DNA of 64,000 nt from Conchocele bisecta (Eukaryota; Mollusca; Bivalvia; Lucinida; Thyasiridae). The notes under the pieces are model-generated. The model was not told the DNA's origin, made no database searches, and saw nothing but the letters and a program-made list of their open reading frames with translations. Shown here piece by piece: positions 20,802-33,432 of this stretch (position 1 is the first letter of the stretch; every line of letters starts with the position of its first letter). The translations under genes and the position numbers were made by a program. The stretch covers positions 122,658,834 to 122,722,833 of the forward strand of contig CM055265.1 of the NCBI GenBank assembly GCA_029237695.1, written 5' to 3'.

Positions 20802-21010
20802 ATGGGTTGTGACGGCAGTAAACCGGCGAGTGCCGACGACTCTGGTGGAACATCTTATCAAAATGGGGAAGAATTCACGGAAAATCAGATTGACACAATT
20901 CGGAGTACGTGGCCGCTTTTATCACGTGACACTCAGCAGCATGGGATGCGGATTTTCCTGCTGATATTTTTGGAGGAACCAAAAATTAAACTGGCCTTCA
21001 AACGATTCAG
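20802..21010 (+). CDS. Globin (globin X-like), exon 1
   Basis: Encodes residues 1-69 plus two bases of codon 70. The start has A at -3 and G at +4. The protein begins Met-Gly-Cys, a signal for N-myristoylation at Gly2 with palmitoylation at Cys3 as known for globin X, which would place the protein at a membrane. A polar, low-complexity leader (residues 4-24) precedes helix A, which has Trp37. Helix B/C leads to Phe69, the CD1 phenylalanine that packs on haem. The exon ends at a CAG|GTACG donor. Joining to 47627 keeps the frame and gives 193 residues, longer than the 150 or so of a plain globin because of the N- and C-terminal extensions. Oxygen/NO chemistry or redox sensing is known for the family; the role here is not shown by sequence. 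Confidence 0.88.
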
Positions 21011-21132
21011 GTACGATATGTGTGTCCCTCAGTTCTGTGTCTGTGGTTATTATTTATTTACGAGATGAATCTTAATAATAATGATATGCGACATGATAAA
21101 ATGTACTTATTACTTTCGTGTAGATCATGATC

Positions 21133-21440
21133 TATGGAACGCCAAATCTACATAAACTCAAATAATTGAATGCTATCTCTAAATAGTTAGAGCTAGCATC
21201 AACTATTTAGAGCTAACTCCAAATTATTTAGAGAGCTCTTTGAATGATTTGGAGTTAGCTCTAAATAGTTAATGCTAGCTCTATTTATTTAGAGCTAGCA
21301 ATACATATTTGAGTTTATGTAGAGTTGGTGTTCCAGGTAATTATTTGAGTTTATGTTGATTTGGCGTTCCTGGAACACCGAATCTACATAAACTTAAATA
21401 AGTATTGCTAGCTCTAAATAATTAGAGCATTTAATATGTA
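21133..21440. mobile_element. Palindromic-array foldback just inside the intron (AGCTCTAAATA type)
   Basis: Outer ends GGAACGCCAAATCTACATAA / its inverse near 21340-21368; a third partial end follows at 21369. The interior repeats near-palindromic AGCTCTAAATAGTTAGAGCT units. Architecture is like the accordion elements but the ends are different. Confidence 0.7.
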
Positions 21441-21446
21441 TAGCTA

Positions 21447-21857
21447 CAGGGCTCCAGATAAGGAATTAGTAATTGAGTATTGTCACTCCATCATGATTTC
21501 TGAAGCAATTGGGTATTTCAAAATTTTGATTGTGTAAAATAGAATCACACTATTGTTTACACATCAGCAGACCGCACTTATTGAATAGTTTGCTTCTAAA
21601 TGAAAACACATCTTGGTATTTCATTAGAATTGTCTCCTTGGAGACAATTCTAATGAAATACCAAGATGTGTTTTCATGGAAAAATAAGAAAACATGCTAT
21701 ATTTGTAGTATGTTTATTGTTTTCTGTAGCATGATAAAGATACCACACATTTTTCATTGCTTTTTGATACTCACTACGTCTGAATACAATTGGGTTTTTG
21801 GCAATTTTATTGGGTATTTACGCAAATACGCAGCTTATCTGGAGCGCTGTAGCTAGC
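21447..21857. mobile_element. Family U TIR element with nested hairpin
   Basis: CAGGGCTCCAGATAAGG at the left and TTATCTGGAGCGCTG at the right, both flanked by TAGCTA. A perfect hairpin (arms of about 36 bp, AACACATCTTGGTATTTCAT) sits inside at 21602-21677. Relative at 50643-50957. Confidence 0.7.
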
Positions 21858-23019
21858 ATGAATTATTTAGAGCTGTGATATTATTGGTTCCAGTTCTTTG
21901 TAAGTACTTCATGTTACCAAACGGTAAAATTCGCTGCAGGTGTTATTACACGTGCGACATATCACATTTATGAAATGGGTTACAGCACGTCATAACAAGG
22001 TTTTCATATGATAAAAATGTAATAATAGGCCGTCAGCTACCACCCCCCCCCACCCCGCCCTCACCCCCCGTGTGGGGCAGACATATTTTTGTCTTAAACT
22101 ACATTCAATTACGAGTGCTATGCCGTATTTCTGCGCTCTGTAACCCGCTGGATGAATGTTTGACACCATTTTGAAGTATACCATCCTCAGACTTTTCGCA
22201 ATTGTGAAAAATCATATTTTTCATTGAAAATTGACTGTTTTGTATAATTAGAAACAACTGATATGGCAGTCTTGTATGTTTTCTGATGTGTTCATAACTA
22301 TACAATAGAATAATGTTCAATTAAACAATATTTGCTAATTCATATGAAGAATTGTGCACGTTTTGTTACCCTACCCACTGAATGTCAATGGTAAAACACC
22401 TACCTTAATAACTCCATAAACGTATGGTACATTTGTATTGTCTTCGTGTCAATGGTACATAGTAGTGTTCATTAGACATGTTAATTGCATATACGCGGAT
22501 TATCTGATGTCTGCTGTCTATGATACAATGTGAAAAACAAAGTATTTTTCACCATTCCCCACCCACACATTTTACAATGGGAATTTTACATGTAATTAAT
22601 TTCATTTATGTTATGCACTGTCACTTACTTATAAATTGTTTAAATGCATATGCAACTACTTAGGCACTACTGATAGCTATCCCTGCACACTTCAGATACA
22701 GTGTGTCCGAGTGATCGTCCGTCTGTCCTCCGCTTCGCATTTACTTAGTGATGGTAACAACTACGCTATATGTCTCATTACGCAAATCTATCTCGGTGTT
22801 GCATCAATGGTAATTGTACTTACTACTAAGTTACTAGTGTTTTCAATATATAGTGAATGCCTATATTCTGATTACATAATGTCTACAGCAGATGATGCAA
22901 TGTGAAAACAAAGTAGTTTTAACTATATATTCCCCACCCACTGAATTTAATTTTTCTTACTCTATACGCTGCCAGATACTTATGAAAGGTTCACATAAAC
23001 GTGTAGCTACTAACACCTG

Positions 23020-23275
23020 TATATGTGGCTGTGACTGGAGAAATGCGGCTTATGGGTTTTGTGACCAGTGTAGATCCAGATCAGCCTGTGTATCAGCACA
23101 GTCTGATCAGGATCTGCACTATTCGCCATTCCATCAGTGAAACACCCGTCAGGCTTCTAACAAGCATACTACATGTATATCGTTATCAGGGTCCAGGAGT
23201 CTGCTATTTGATCATCAGCCACACTGGTAACAAATCCCACAAGCCCCATTTCTCCAGTCACAGCCACATATTAGT
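23020..23275. mobile_element. Family E TIR element
   Basis: ATATGTGGCTGTGACTGGAG / CTCCAGTCACAGCCACATAT; hairpin CAGCCTGTGTATCAGCACAG. The best-preserved pair of E ends in the window. Confidence 0.85.
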
Positions 23276-23772
23276 TATCCACACACATTTGAATGAATGT
23301 ATGTTCGTCTCTCTATATGTCTATTTCATATTTAAGCAACCATGACAATTACCATGTGTACTATGTTGTGTATTGCAACATGAACATCTCTGATACATAC
23401 ACTTATTACGTTCAGCTGTTGACAGGCCTTTAAACACCATTAAGTAAAATAAATAAATACATATAAGTATTACTGTCAATAGTATAGGTCGTAGGTACTA
23501 ATTTGCAAATTTGATATAGAAATATATATTTTCTACCATGCTGAATGGATGATTTGTAGCACATATTACTCCATGTATGAGACAGTAAATACTAAAATAC
23601 AGAACATTAAGATAGCTGTAATAATACGAGTAAGCTAAGCTGGAGTAAAATAGGACACTATATTGTTATACACTTTCAAGATGACAGCCAGCAAAGTAAA
23701 TTAGTTTGTGTGACATAAAAATAAATTAGGTAGTAGAACCGATGAAACTGAGAGATATCCCGGTTCCACATA

Positions 23773-24072
23773 ATGTACAAACTATTTATCGTGCTTTCCA
23801 ATAATATTCCCTCAACATATTCCGAGTCATCAGCAGGAACAGGATTCAAATGTGTAGCTGGCACATGTATTTATCAAGTAATGTATATAGTAAATTGTAT
23901 AACTTGTATGACTACTGAAATATACTATGTGTCATACGAGAACATGTGTGTTCCAATGTGTATGACTGTCATTCATTACCAATGTAAGTGCACACCAGTG
24001 CATGCATCATGGCCATTTCCTAATACATGCAGGTATATTGCTCCATTAGTCCTATTTGAGAGGCATCCATGA
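23773..24072 (+). pseudogene. Possible decayed GIY-YIG-like segment
   Basis: A 99-codon frame includes a Tyr-Ile-Val-x-Cys-x-x-Cys motif, then a Tyr-Tyr-Val-Ser-Tyr and a His, spaced somewhat like the GIY-YIG endonuclease of Penelope-like elements. The GIY-YIG glycines are absent. A related Val-Gly-Glu-Thr reading is at 25561-25743. Could be chance; low confidence. Confidence 0.18.
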
Positions 24073-26590
24073 CGATATTGTATTTTGTAAATTAGGCGTT
24101 GTAAGTAAATAGTTAACCATGAGTTCATAATAGTGACATTTGATAACCTGTAAGGTTGATATACCATTTCATAATTTTCATATAAAAAAAGACATTGAAG
24201 ATGCATCTTTCTAAAAGTACGCATATGCTCTTCAAATAAATAAACTATATGCATATAGCTGTTATGTACGCATACATAAACTATTTTGTCCAATATGTTT
24301 CAACATTCGGTGTTCTTAATTATAGCACATATGTTATTCTACACCTGTTGTGTCAAATTACCAAAAACCAAAAAGTATGTAGGTTTTCAATCAACTTGTA
24401 ATAGTTCCGATTGGCATATACCTGCATAACATTCGGATAACAGCATCATTACAGATTTCATATATACAAGTACATCGCTGAAATGTAGCATTTGAATTTC
24501 ATACTGTGCCGAAATAAATATTTGACAAATGTGGCTAAGCGTATGTATGACTTCTGAAAAGATGTTTATGTCCTCCAAGCTCATGTATATAATTATATAA
24601 CTATATATACAAGCCAATATTAGTATGTATGTAGTCTGGAAAAGCCATTCCGGGGTATTCAAACATCAATCTAGTCCAGTTTAAGAAGTATGCACATCTA
24701 CCACGTGTAGCCACACACACTCATACGACCATCAATATACGTTTAAATCCCCATGAATTATAACGTATCTCTATGACATATTATGCAATGTATCAAAATG
24801 TGCATCTAAACAATATCACATAGCCTCTATCGAGAAACATTAAATGAACTATTGTCTACATGGCATTCTAACTATTTACGCAGGTGGTAAGGATCATGTT
24901 TGTCGAAGGCGTTTTATGCCGCATTGTGCCACAATTGTGTATTTTGCTGGCTCTTTGGTGTCGTCGGAATATATATTTCTCTATTTAAAAACAGGTAATG
25001 TCATTCTAATGATCAAACAGCTCAATAATCATGTACCATGTGTACATTTATTTACTGAATGCATAATTATATTTACATTGTACCTGTTTAGCAAATACAT
25101 ACCACACGTAGTTTGTAGTTAATAGACACGTCTTTGCCTCCATATACCCATTTGTGACATTGAATCCGCATTACAATCCCAATGGTTGTCTTTCAAATTT
25201 ATTACACCACTGATGGACAATCATATTCCATTAATATTTTTAGAAATTTAAGCTGTATTAAAAGTGTACATATATATCCATAACTATCACATCTCCTAAT
25301 TGCAAAAGCGACCATGTTGATGGTCATCTTGAAACTGATCGACAGTCATGGTGACACTGTATATGATTAGGTTGTTAGGTATTAGTTTAAATAATGTTTA
25401 ATTAGAAGAATGAATACAGCACATGTAGTGGTTAATGTAGAACTGATTACAGCAGTGACTGCATGAATTACATATCGTTACCATGTATTGTATATTTTCT
25501 AATGCAACTCACGACCAAGGGTTAACTTAACTTATTGTCATATGTGAAGACGTATGCGAGATGCTTAATGTGGGAGAAACCATGCATGTTTGCAATAAGC
25601 ATACCCATGCCATGCATCATACCATACTATATACTGCCTTGGCCAATGATCATCATGCTCGCTTAATTGTGAGAAGTGTGATCGTTAGCAATAATAACAT
25701 TGTTTTCCTTGTCAACAGTCAGTCCATTTTGGACACACTTTGAAACAGTTCTTCAATACTCCAACTGATTGAAATACATCCGTATTTGTTTTTGAAAATA
25801 AGCAGAATATCATACGCTATACATAACAATGTTAGTATTATTTAATTACTGAAAACTGCAGCTTCCTCATCAATATTATTGAACATCTGATGATTTTGGC
25901 GGCCATTTTTAATATATAATTATAGCATTATATACCTGGACATGTATATGTTATCATATGATTTGATTTATATACCTCAAACTGGTATGTATACATGTAA
26001 TAGGTGCATGAAATGCTGTTTATAACAACGCCATACAGTAAAGAATAGAACAAAACAAGAACATGTACGCATGCCATTTTGAATGTTCTGACAATTGTGG
26101 AAGGATATTGCATCATTATATCCTGTATTTTTCATTTCTTTGTGAGGGAGGGAAAAACGCAATGTATATGAATTTCAACTTCATGAATGTCTGTAATTGT
26201 TCGTAACAGCACAGGATTCGCAGAAAACAAATGCCTATTTCGGCAGCCATTTTGAAATATATTGCCATTTACGGATGTAATTAAATGTAAGATGTATTCT
26301 AAATCATTTTACATTCGAATTGTGACTTAATTATAGCAATTTACCCGGTCAATAGTTATCAGACTGAAAGTTAACAGTCCTTAATAAAACAATATAATAC
26401 TGTTCGGCGGCCATCTTGTAAAATGCCCGCCATTTGTTCATCCAGCGGCTTTTTGAGCGCAGACAACCAGGATTGATAGACAATAGGCTACTGAATCCGA
26501 AATTCATACTCACTAAAAATCCCACATGGGGGGGGGGGGGGGTTATTGCTGGCTCAAGGTTTCTATAAAGTCTAAAGGTCTATAAGTTTT

Positions 26591-27210
26591 AAAATTCCAA
26601 TAACATTGGCCCGCCTTCATTCAGTATTCGTTGGGACATTAGAACGTTTACACCCCAGATAAATTCTCTAATAAATCGTTTATACCTGGATCATAAGAAT
26701 CTTATCTTTATTCCATTAACCCCTTCACCACCACATGCCTGTGTAGTGGTATTGGCAAACAGCAAGTACTTTTCACATTTTTTTAAGAGCAAAAATACCC
26801 CCTTTTCATAAATGGAATAGTCAGAAAATGATGTTGTGACTATTGGATTGGTTGCAAAATGTATGTTTCAAAATCCATTGCAGTTACTTAGGGATGAAAG
26901 GGTTAATGTGTTTCCATGCATGCATATATGTAATTCCCGCCTTCAATCACCGGGCGGTAAATGCATTGCCGAGTGCATAAATAGCAAAAAAATATGCCAT
27001 TCACATGATGTTGTCATGGAGAGCGACATGCCTTACTGACAAGATATGCTACTGATATACAATCGTGTTTTGCTGATACCCTGTAAGTACATTTAATTAA
27101 AAAAACGTTCAGGAAAGTCATTGTAGTTAAATAATAAAAGTCACCTAATGGTATTACATGTTTTACGGGTTCCGCATAGGCGAAACATATAATACCATAG
27201 ATATGTCACT
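26591..27210. other. Spacer between the two 4-kb elements, with a D half-copy
   Basis: 26716-26906 is family D without its usual hairpin (TTAACCCCTTCACCACCACA ... GGATGAAAGGGTTAA). Otherwise no gene or repeat seen. Confidence 0.6.
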
Positions 27211-27452
27211 TACGGTGGCACAGAGGGGACATGTAAATATGTTTTACTTTCGCGTGCGGACGCAATAGGTTTTGCGTGCGCACGCGATAGGTTTGCGTGC
27301 GGACGCAAAAGCTATCGCAGAGCACGCAAAAGCTATCGCGTGCGCACGCAAAAGCTATCGCGTGCGCAAACCATATCGCGTGCGCACGCAAAACCTATTG
27401 TGTGCGCACGCGAAAGTAAAACATATTTTCATGTCCCCTCTGTGCCACCGTA
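27211..27452. mobile_element. Accordion element, CGCGTGCGCACGC type
   Basis: 242 bp. TACGGTGGCACAGAGGGGAC / GTCCCCTCTGTGCCACCGTA. Interior is a run of the palindrome GCGTGCGCACGC joined by AAAGCTAT or AATAGGT. Exact 6-bp duplication GTCACT at 27205-27210 and 27453-27458. Very rich in CpG compared with surrounding DNA. Confidence 0.88.
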
Positions 27453-27560
27453 GTCACTACACCGAATCGTATTTACAAGATGATAAGATAGGCCCTCACA
27501 TTTAGACACTAACAATAATAATGAACGAAATCAAATAGAACATGCTATAATATACGTATT

Positions 27561-27774
27561 GAAAGCTCTCTAAACCGGACACCCTGAGAGGTCCCCAGGG
27601 TGTCCGGCTTAGAGAGGTTTCACTGTAAATTAGGCATTTGATCATTTTGAGACATAGCTGTGTGCTATACGATCACGAACAGGCATTATCACCTGAGATA
27701 AAAGACCAAGAAACTCATCAAAAATTAGATTACAGGTGTTTCATTGGTGTCCGGTTTAGAGAGGTTCCACTGTA
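27561..27774. mobile_element. Family I full-length element
   Basis: Starts AAAGCTCTCTAAACCGGAC with an inner hairpin to 27626, then a 120-bp body, then GGTTTAGAGAGGTTCCACTG-TA. The body recurs at 43500-43608 in inverted order, showing the complete element is about 210 bp and the small hairpins are its deletion form. Confidence 0.75.
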
Positions 27775-28359
27775 TGACGTTTGAATGATCGCATCACATT
27801 GCTCACATGTACTAAAATAGCATCCTGGCCACAGAGTCATCATTCCGGGTTCCGTTCCGCCAAAACGTCCCGCGAAGTTCAAAATCCAATATGGCGTCGA
27901 AAATAAAATGGCGTCGATTTACGGAAGGGGGCAGTGACCAGTTAATTTAAAATTATTCATTTCACGCCCTCGGACAGTATGTATTTAATGCAATATTCCA
28001 AATAAATGGGAAGACATCAATATGCGTTCGACATTTGTGACCAAGACACACTAGAAGCTTTTTCATAAACACAAATGTGCTGCTCTATTAGTGATCCTTA
28101 CCTATGCAGGAATGTGAAATATCTCGGTGCAGACTCAAATCAAATTCTGAGGTAAAATGTTCACTTTAAAACCATGCCGTGCCACGTCACTTGCAGAACT
28201 ACAGATTGAACGTTGCATGTTTTCTCAATCATCATCCAGAGGCAAATGTACTATCATGGTGCAAACCAATACCCATCCATGAGTTTTCTCTGACATAAAT
28301 TATTGTTTGAAACTCCCAGAAAAATCTGTTGTTTTGATTATTTTTTGTCACAATATACC
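27775..28359. other. Intronic, nothing recognised
   Basis: 27890-27925 has AATATGGCGTCGAAAATAAA and a near repeat; no gene or repeat family identified. Confidence 0.4.
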
Positions 28360-28547
28360 CTCAATTTGTATTTGAGAAATTTTCAATTTAAGGATACATT
28401 TATTAACTTTTATTATGGCTGCGATAATGTAACAAATTCAGTATAATAATTCGGCATACCTTTAATCATCAAATATATGCAGTCGTTAGTTCTATATGAA
28501 ATAATGCATTTCGGGGAAAATAAATGATTACTCCCTCAAAATAGTTA
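28360..28547. mobile_element. Family X element, one arm
   Basis: AATTCAGTATAATAATTCGG through GATTACTCCCTCAAAATAG matches the right arm of 62258-62497. Confidence 0.6.
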
Positions 28548-28550
28548 CCT

Positions 28551-28664
28551 ACTGTCTGTGACTTTTTTGCTATTTATACAAAAGTACTTACATTAAAATA
28601 TTTTTTAGATTCAATATGTTTAATAGCTAAAAGTTCGTCGGCAGCAAAACGTGAAAAATACAGT
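28551..28664. mobile_element. Family G element, ends only
   Basis: ACTGTCTGTGACTTTTTTGC then AAAAGTACTTACATT and CGTCGGCAGCAAAACGTG: the two termini joined with most of the interior deleted. Confidence 0.6.
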
Positions 28665-28744
28665 AGATAAGTATTCGTAGCTATCTTGTTAAATCGGCTA
28701 CAAATTCATCATCTGAGACGCGATACCTTTAGAGCTTTTCTCAT

Positions 28745-31700
28745 GAACTGTCTGTTAGACCTTGAGCCACCAATAACCCCCCCTCCCCCCCTCCCCCCCC
28801 ACCCCCCGCCCCCCCCCCCCCCCCCCTGTGGGATTTTTGGTGACTATGATTTTCAGATTCAGTATCCTATTGTCTATTTTATCCTGAATGTCTGCGCTCA
28901 AAAAGCCGCTGGATGAACAAATGGCGGCCATTTTCCAAGATGGCCGCCATGCCATTTTGAGCCGTTTATATTATGACTGTTAATTGATATTTAGGCAAGT
29001 AAAAACCCTGTAAATAGCTACTATGTTTTGCAAAATTGGTTACTGAATGGTATACAATGGACATTATACATCATTACATCATACTATACCCATAATTTCC
29101 AAAATGGCCGCCAAAATTGGCATTTTTCAACATTATTTTCAATATAACTATTATTGAGAACTATTACAAAACTGTAATGATGTTAAATGCACTTATTTTT
29201 CATTGCATTACTTATATATACCTGTGAAAGGAACATGTTAGTCCCTTTAAATATCATAACTCTCAAAATATTTCAAAATGGCCGCCATAAACTACTATTT
29301 ACTACTGTCTGGAATTTCGAAGATGCTATAAAACACGCAATGGTCATATATTATAATACAAATTGACCTAAATATAGTTTTGTTAGCATTCACAGTCATG
29401 TTCCATGATACAATAATGTTGTTATACATTCAAAATGGCCGCCTAATATGTTTATTTTCATAAATCACAATAAAAAAAAATCATGTTTTTCTCAGCAATT
29501 CAAATTGTATAAAAATGCACAAAAACATGTTTAAAACATTTGCTGACTGGTTGTGATGATTGAAAGAATCTATTATATTGGTTGATTGATTGACACAATC
29601 AGTGACAATCACAATAGTCACCATTAGGTAGTATTAATAACATTTAAATACAGTATACATGTGAATCATGTATATGATCATCAGGCATGTGTAGTGACAA
29701 TTGCAAATCAAATTAGGTTCGCATAGTAGTAGGAATTTTCACTGTCTGCACCAGTTGTCTAATTAATACTTACAGAACCATTTTTAATCTTATTAATACT
29801 CTGAAATATATGGTAATAGTACGACCCTGTTACTTGTAAGTGAACAGATTGATGATTCATGGTTGCAAATGAAATCAAGGTATTACGTAATCCGGGACAT
29901 CTGTCTATTATCAGTTAATTATGTTGATTATTAGCATTTGTATCATTCAACATTGATTAGTTAACAAAACCACAGCTATGTGTATAAATAGTAACACCAT
30001 TGTTATATTAAATTAAATGTACAGTATATGAAGTGAGGAGGCATATATTGTACTTCATTTAATTTGATGTTACACTCGTGCTACATTATTTGGATGTATG
30101 CAATAAAATAATTCACACTGGCCAAATAAATGATGCAGCTACTACTATTTGAAGAGAGGGCTATATTGATATCATGATGGTTAAGTTAAGATAGATGTAT
30201 CTCCATAGAGTATCGACGTGTAGCAATACAAACATGTGATAAAATATTAGGGTCTCTTGCGTCATGTTTGATCTAACTAAATTAAGACTTGCATGGAGCA
30301 CACACTTTTATATCAATCAGATATAAAGATGTTCTGCCACAATGTAACGTTCCACCACAGTGTAGTGATGTTCCACCACATTATAAGACAGTTCCGGAAC
30401 AATATAAGGATGTTCCATTACACTATACGGATGTTACATCACACTACAAGCCTTTTCCATCACACATATGCTTGTTCCATCACGATATGAGGGTGTTCCA
30501 CCACAATATACGGATGCTCCATCACAACATAATACTGTTTAATCACACTATAGTGCAGTTCTACCACGATATAAATATGTTTATTCAAACTATAAGGCAG
30601 TGCCACCACAATATAAAGCAGTTTCATCACAATATAAGGCAGATAAAACACATTATAAGGCAGTTTCACCACATTATAAAGATGTTCCATCACAATATCA
30701 GGAACATTACTTGCACTGTAAGACAGTTCACACAATATAAGGATGTCCACCACACTATAATGCAGTTCCAACACATTATAATACAGTTCCATCGCAATAT
30801 AAGGGTGTTCCGTCACACTATAAGGATGTTGGCCGTCACAATATAAGGCTGTTCCATCACAATATAAGGATGCTCCACCACAGAATATTATGTTTCCTCA
30901 CACTATAAGACAGTTTCACACACTATAATACATTTTCGTCACAATATACGGCAGTGCCACCACATTATAAGGCGGTTTTTCACCACAAGATAATGATTGT
31001 TCCACCACACTATAAGGATGTTTCACCACATTATAATGGTATTTCATAACAATATAAGGCACTTCCACCACACTATAAGGCAAATTAATTACAATATAAG
31101 ACAGTTCCACCACTATATAATGATGTTCATCACGATATAAGGATACATCACCACCATATAAAGATATTTTGTCACAATATAAGGCAGTTCCACCACAATA
31201 TAAGACAGTGTCGTCACGCTATATGGCAGTGCCTCCACATTATAAGGCGGCTTCACCACCATATAATGATGTTCCACCACACTATAAGGACGTTCCACCA
31301 CAGTATAATGATGTTTAGTGACAATATAAGGCAAATTAATTACAATATAAGACCGTTCTACCACATTATAAGGCAGTTTCACCATAATATAGGGATGTTC
31401 AGCCACACTATAAGGCAGTTATCACGCAGTATACGGCAGTTCCATTATAATATAAGAATGTTCCACCACTCTCAAAGGATGTTCCACCACGATATAATGA
31501 TGCTCCATCACATTATACATATGTTTCCTCACAAAATAATAAGGCAGTTCCACCACAATATAAGGCAGTTTCGTCACACTATAATGCATTTTCATCACAT
31601 TATACGGCAGTTTCACCACAACATAATGTGGTTCCACCACACTATAATGATGTTCCATCACAATATAAGGCAGTTGCATCACACTACATGTATAAGGATG

Positions 31701-32915
31701 TATCAGCACGACATAAGGATGTTCCACCAGATTATAAGGCTGCTCCGCCACCTCAATATAATAATAAGGAAGTTACAAATGATATAGACCTTATGTCCAT
31801 CTCCACAATCATATCGAGCGATATATTGCTGTACATATATATAAATTATCAATGTGGCGGCCATTTTGAAATTGCATAATTAACAAATTGATCCAACTTC
31901 ATCCATTATATGTATGGTTTCATCTTATGTCGGATAGCGAAGTGAAAACAAAACATGGTTTTATTATTTTATCTTAAAAAATTGTTTTTTAGCTTTCAGG
32001 ATTTTCTTCCTCCGTCAGGCATATTTGATGCACGATATTAACACCATTACTGAATATTGTAAAAAAAGGAGAAGCATCTATGTACAAATGGATAACTATT
32101 ATCGTATATTAACTCCTGTTGACGATAATGATCACATGCCTCGAACTATATTAATATGTGTACATTATTCCCAATCGATGCAGTCAATTAATATTTAAAG
32201 AAGCTAAGAAGCGTGCGTACAGACGGACGAACATTCGACAAATAGTATCTGCAGTCTGCATAGACAATACTAATACATATGTAACTAGTTGTCTGTCCAT
32301 AGCAACCGGTTTTACGGATCTGACGTTGCATAATATTGAATACCGGTGAAATAACCATTGTAAAATTAGTGGGTGGGGAATGGTAAAAATGTGTTGTTTT
32401 TCACTTTGTATATTTTGCAGTAGACACAAAAAAATTGGGCGTATTTGCATTGGATATGTTTAATAGACACTCCTAGCTTACATTAACATTGATAATATGA
32501 AAAAATACCACGTTTGCATAAAGTTATTAACATGTATATTTTACCATTGAAATTGGGTGGGTGGGGTAATCAAACACGTAAAATTTGACTTCTGGATTAT
32601 CAGATTTGTTTGTTTAAGTGTACCTTATTAGATTCCATATTGTCCAACATCTCTGAAAAAGTGCAAAAATACTACTTTATGTAATTAAAATGATATAATT
32701 TGGTCAATTTTTAGTTAAAAATGTGATTTATGAAGATGGGAAAAAGTCCGAGGGTGACCTACTTCAAAATGGCGCCATATGTTCATCCAGCGGGTTACAG
32801 AGCGCAGACATACGGCATAACACTCGCAATTGAATGTAGTTTTAGGAAAAATATGTCTGCAAAAATCCCACAGGGGGGGGAGGGTTTCGGTATCTGGCTC
32901 ACGGGCTATGTATGA
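28745..32915 (-). mobile_element. Right 4.2-kb element, opposite orientation to 22020-26590
   Basis: Left end: GAGCCACCAATAACCCC, a long C-rich run (28779-28826), CTGTGGGATTTTTGGTGA, TCTGCGCTCAAAAAGCCGCT. Right end: CATCCAGCGGGTTACAGAGC, ATATGTCTGCAAAAATCCCA, G run at 32872. Each end is the inverse of the other and of the left element's ends. Repeated AAAATGGCCGCC motifs (28935, 29103, 29277, 29432). Contains the 21-bp minisatellite. No transposase recognised. Confidence 0.7.
30320..31780. repeat. 21-bp minisatellite, about 1.46 kb
   Basis: About 70 units of a 21-bp consensus such as GTTCCACCACAATATAAGG plus two bases. Because 21 is a multiple of three, the array leaves long open frames on both strands with a seven-residue period (for example 30289-30846 plus, 31266-31787 plus, 30460-30816 minus). 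No start context, splice site or domain argues for translation. Confidence 0.9.
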
Positions 32916-33154
32916 TTATTAGAATATGACGAACGTGATAATTTTCTGCAGATTCACGATATATATATAGAGGGAATAAACATTTCTTGTCATGGGAAAT
33001 CAACTTTTATTTTGTATTACCTCTGCGAACAGGGTAGTCCAATATGGCCATTTTTTCAGTAAAGAAAACGGTGAAAGTGAAAGTGAAAGGGCGTAACGTC
33101 CCAGCAACAGCTAAGGTAGAGGCGGGACCACAGTTTAAAGTCTCATCAGACAGA
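32916..33154. other. Intronic, nothing recognised
   Basis: Contains GTGAAAGTGAAAGTGAAAG short repeat near 33072; no gene. Confidence 0.4.
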
Positions 33155-33402
33155 CCAGGGGCCCGTTTCACTAAACTTCTTACGACTAAAATGTTCGTAT
33201 GTTCAAATTTAAGATCGTCTGTAAATTTCAATTTATGGATTTACATTTATTGAGCATATGCTGCATATGCAGCCTATGCTCAATACATGTAAATCCAATA
33301 ATTATTTACAACAAAATATTGTTAATGTGAAATTTACAGACTATCATAATTTTGCACTTACGAACATTTTAGTCGTACGAAGTTTAGTGAAACGGCCCCC
33401 AG
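33155..33402. mobile_element. Family C TIR element, complete
   Basis: CAGGGGCCCGTTTCACTAAA / TTTAGTGAAACGGCCCCC; central hairpin GCATATGCTGCATATGCAGC. Confidence 0.85.
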
Positions 33403-33432
33403 TGGGATGGAAAAACTATGAAAGCATTTGTT

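Larger units (their letters stand above)
22020..26590 (+). mobile_element. Left 4.5-kb element with poly-C-bearing inverted ends
   Basis: Left end: C-rich run, GTGTGGGGCAGACATA, then TCTGCGCTCTGTAACCCGCT and GGATGAA. Right end: the inverse (TTCATCCAGCGGCTTTTTGA, GCGCAGACA, AAAAATCCCACATGG, G run 26528-26542). Internal landmarks CCATTCCCCACCCAC (near 22550), TGGCGGCCAT near 25900 and 26405 recur inverted in 28745-32915. No complete protein is encoded. A family E copy is nested at 23020-23275. Confidence 0.7.

Noticed and set aside
30289..31787. Long open frames (185, 173 and 118 codons) on both strands
   Set aside because: They are the 21-bp minisatellite translated; the period is a multiple of three, both strands are open, and there is no domain or splice context.
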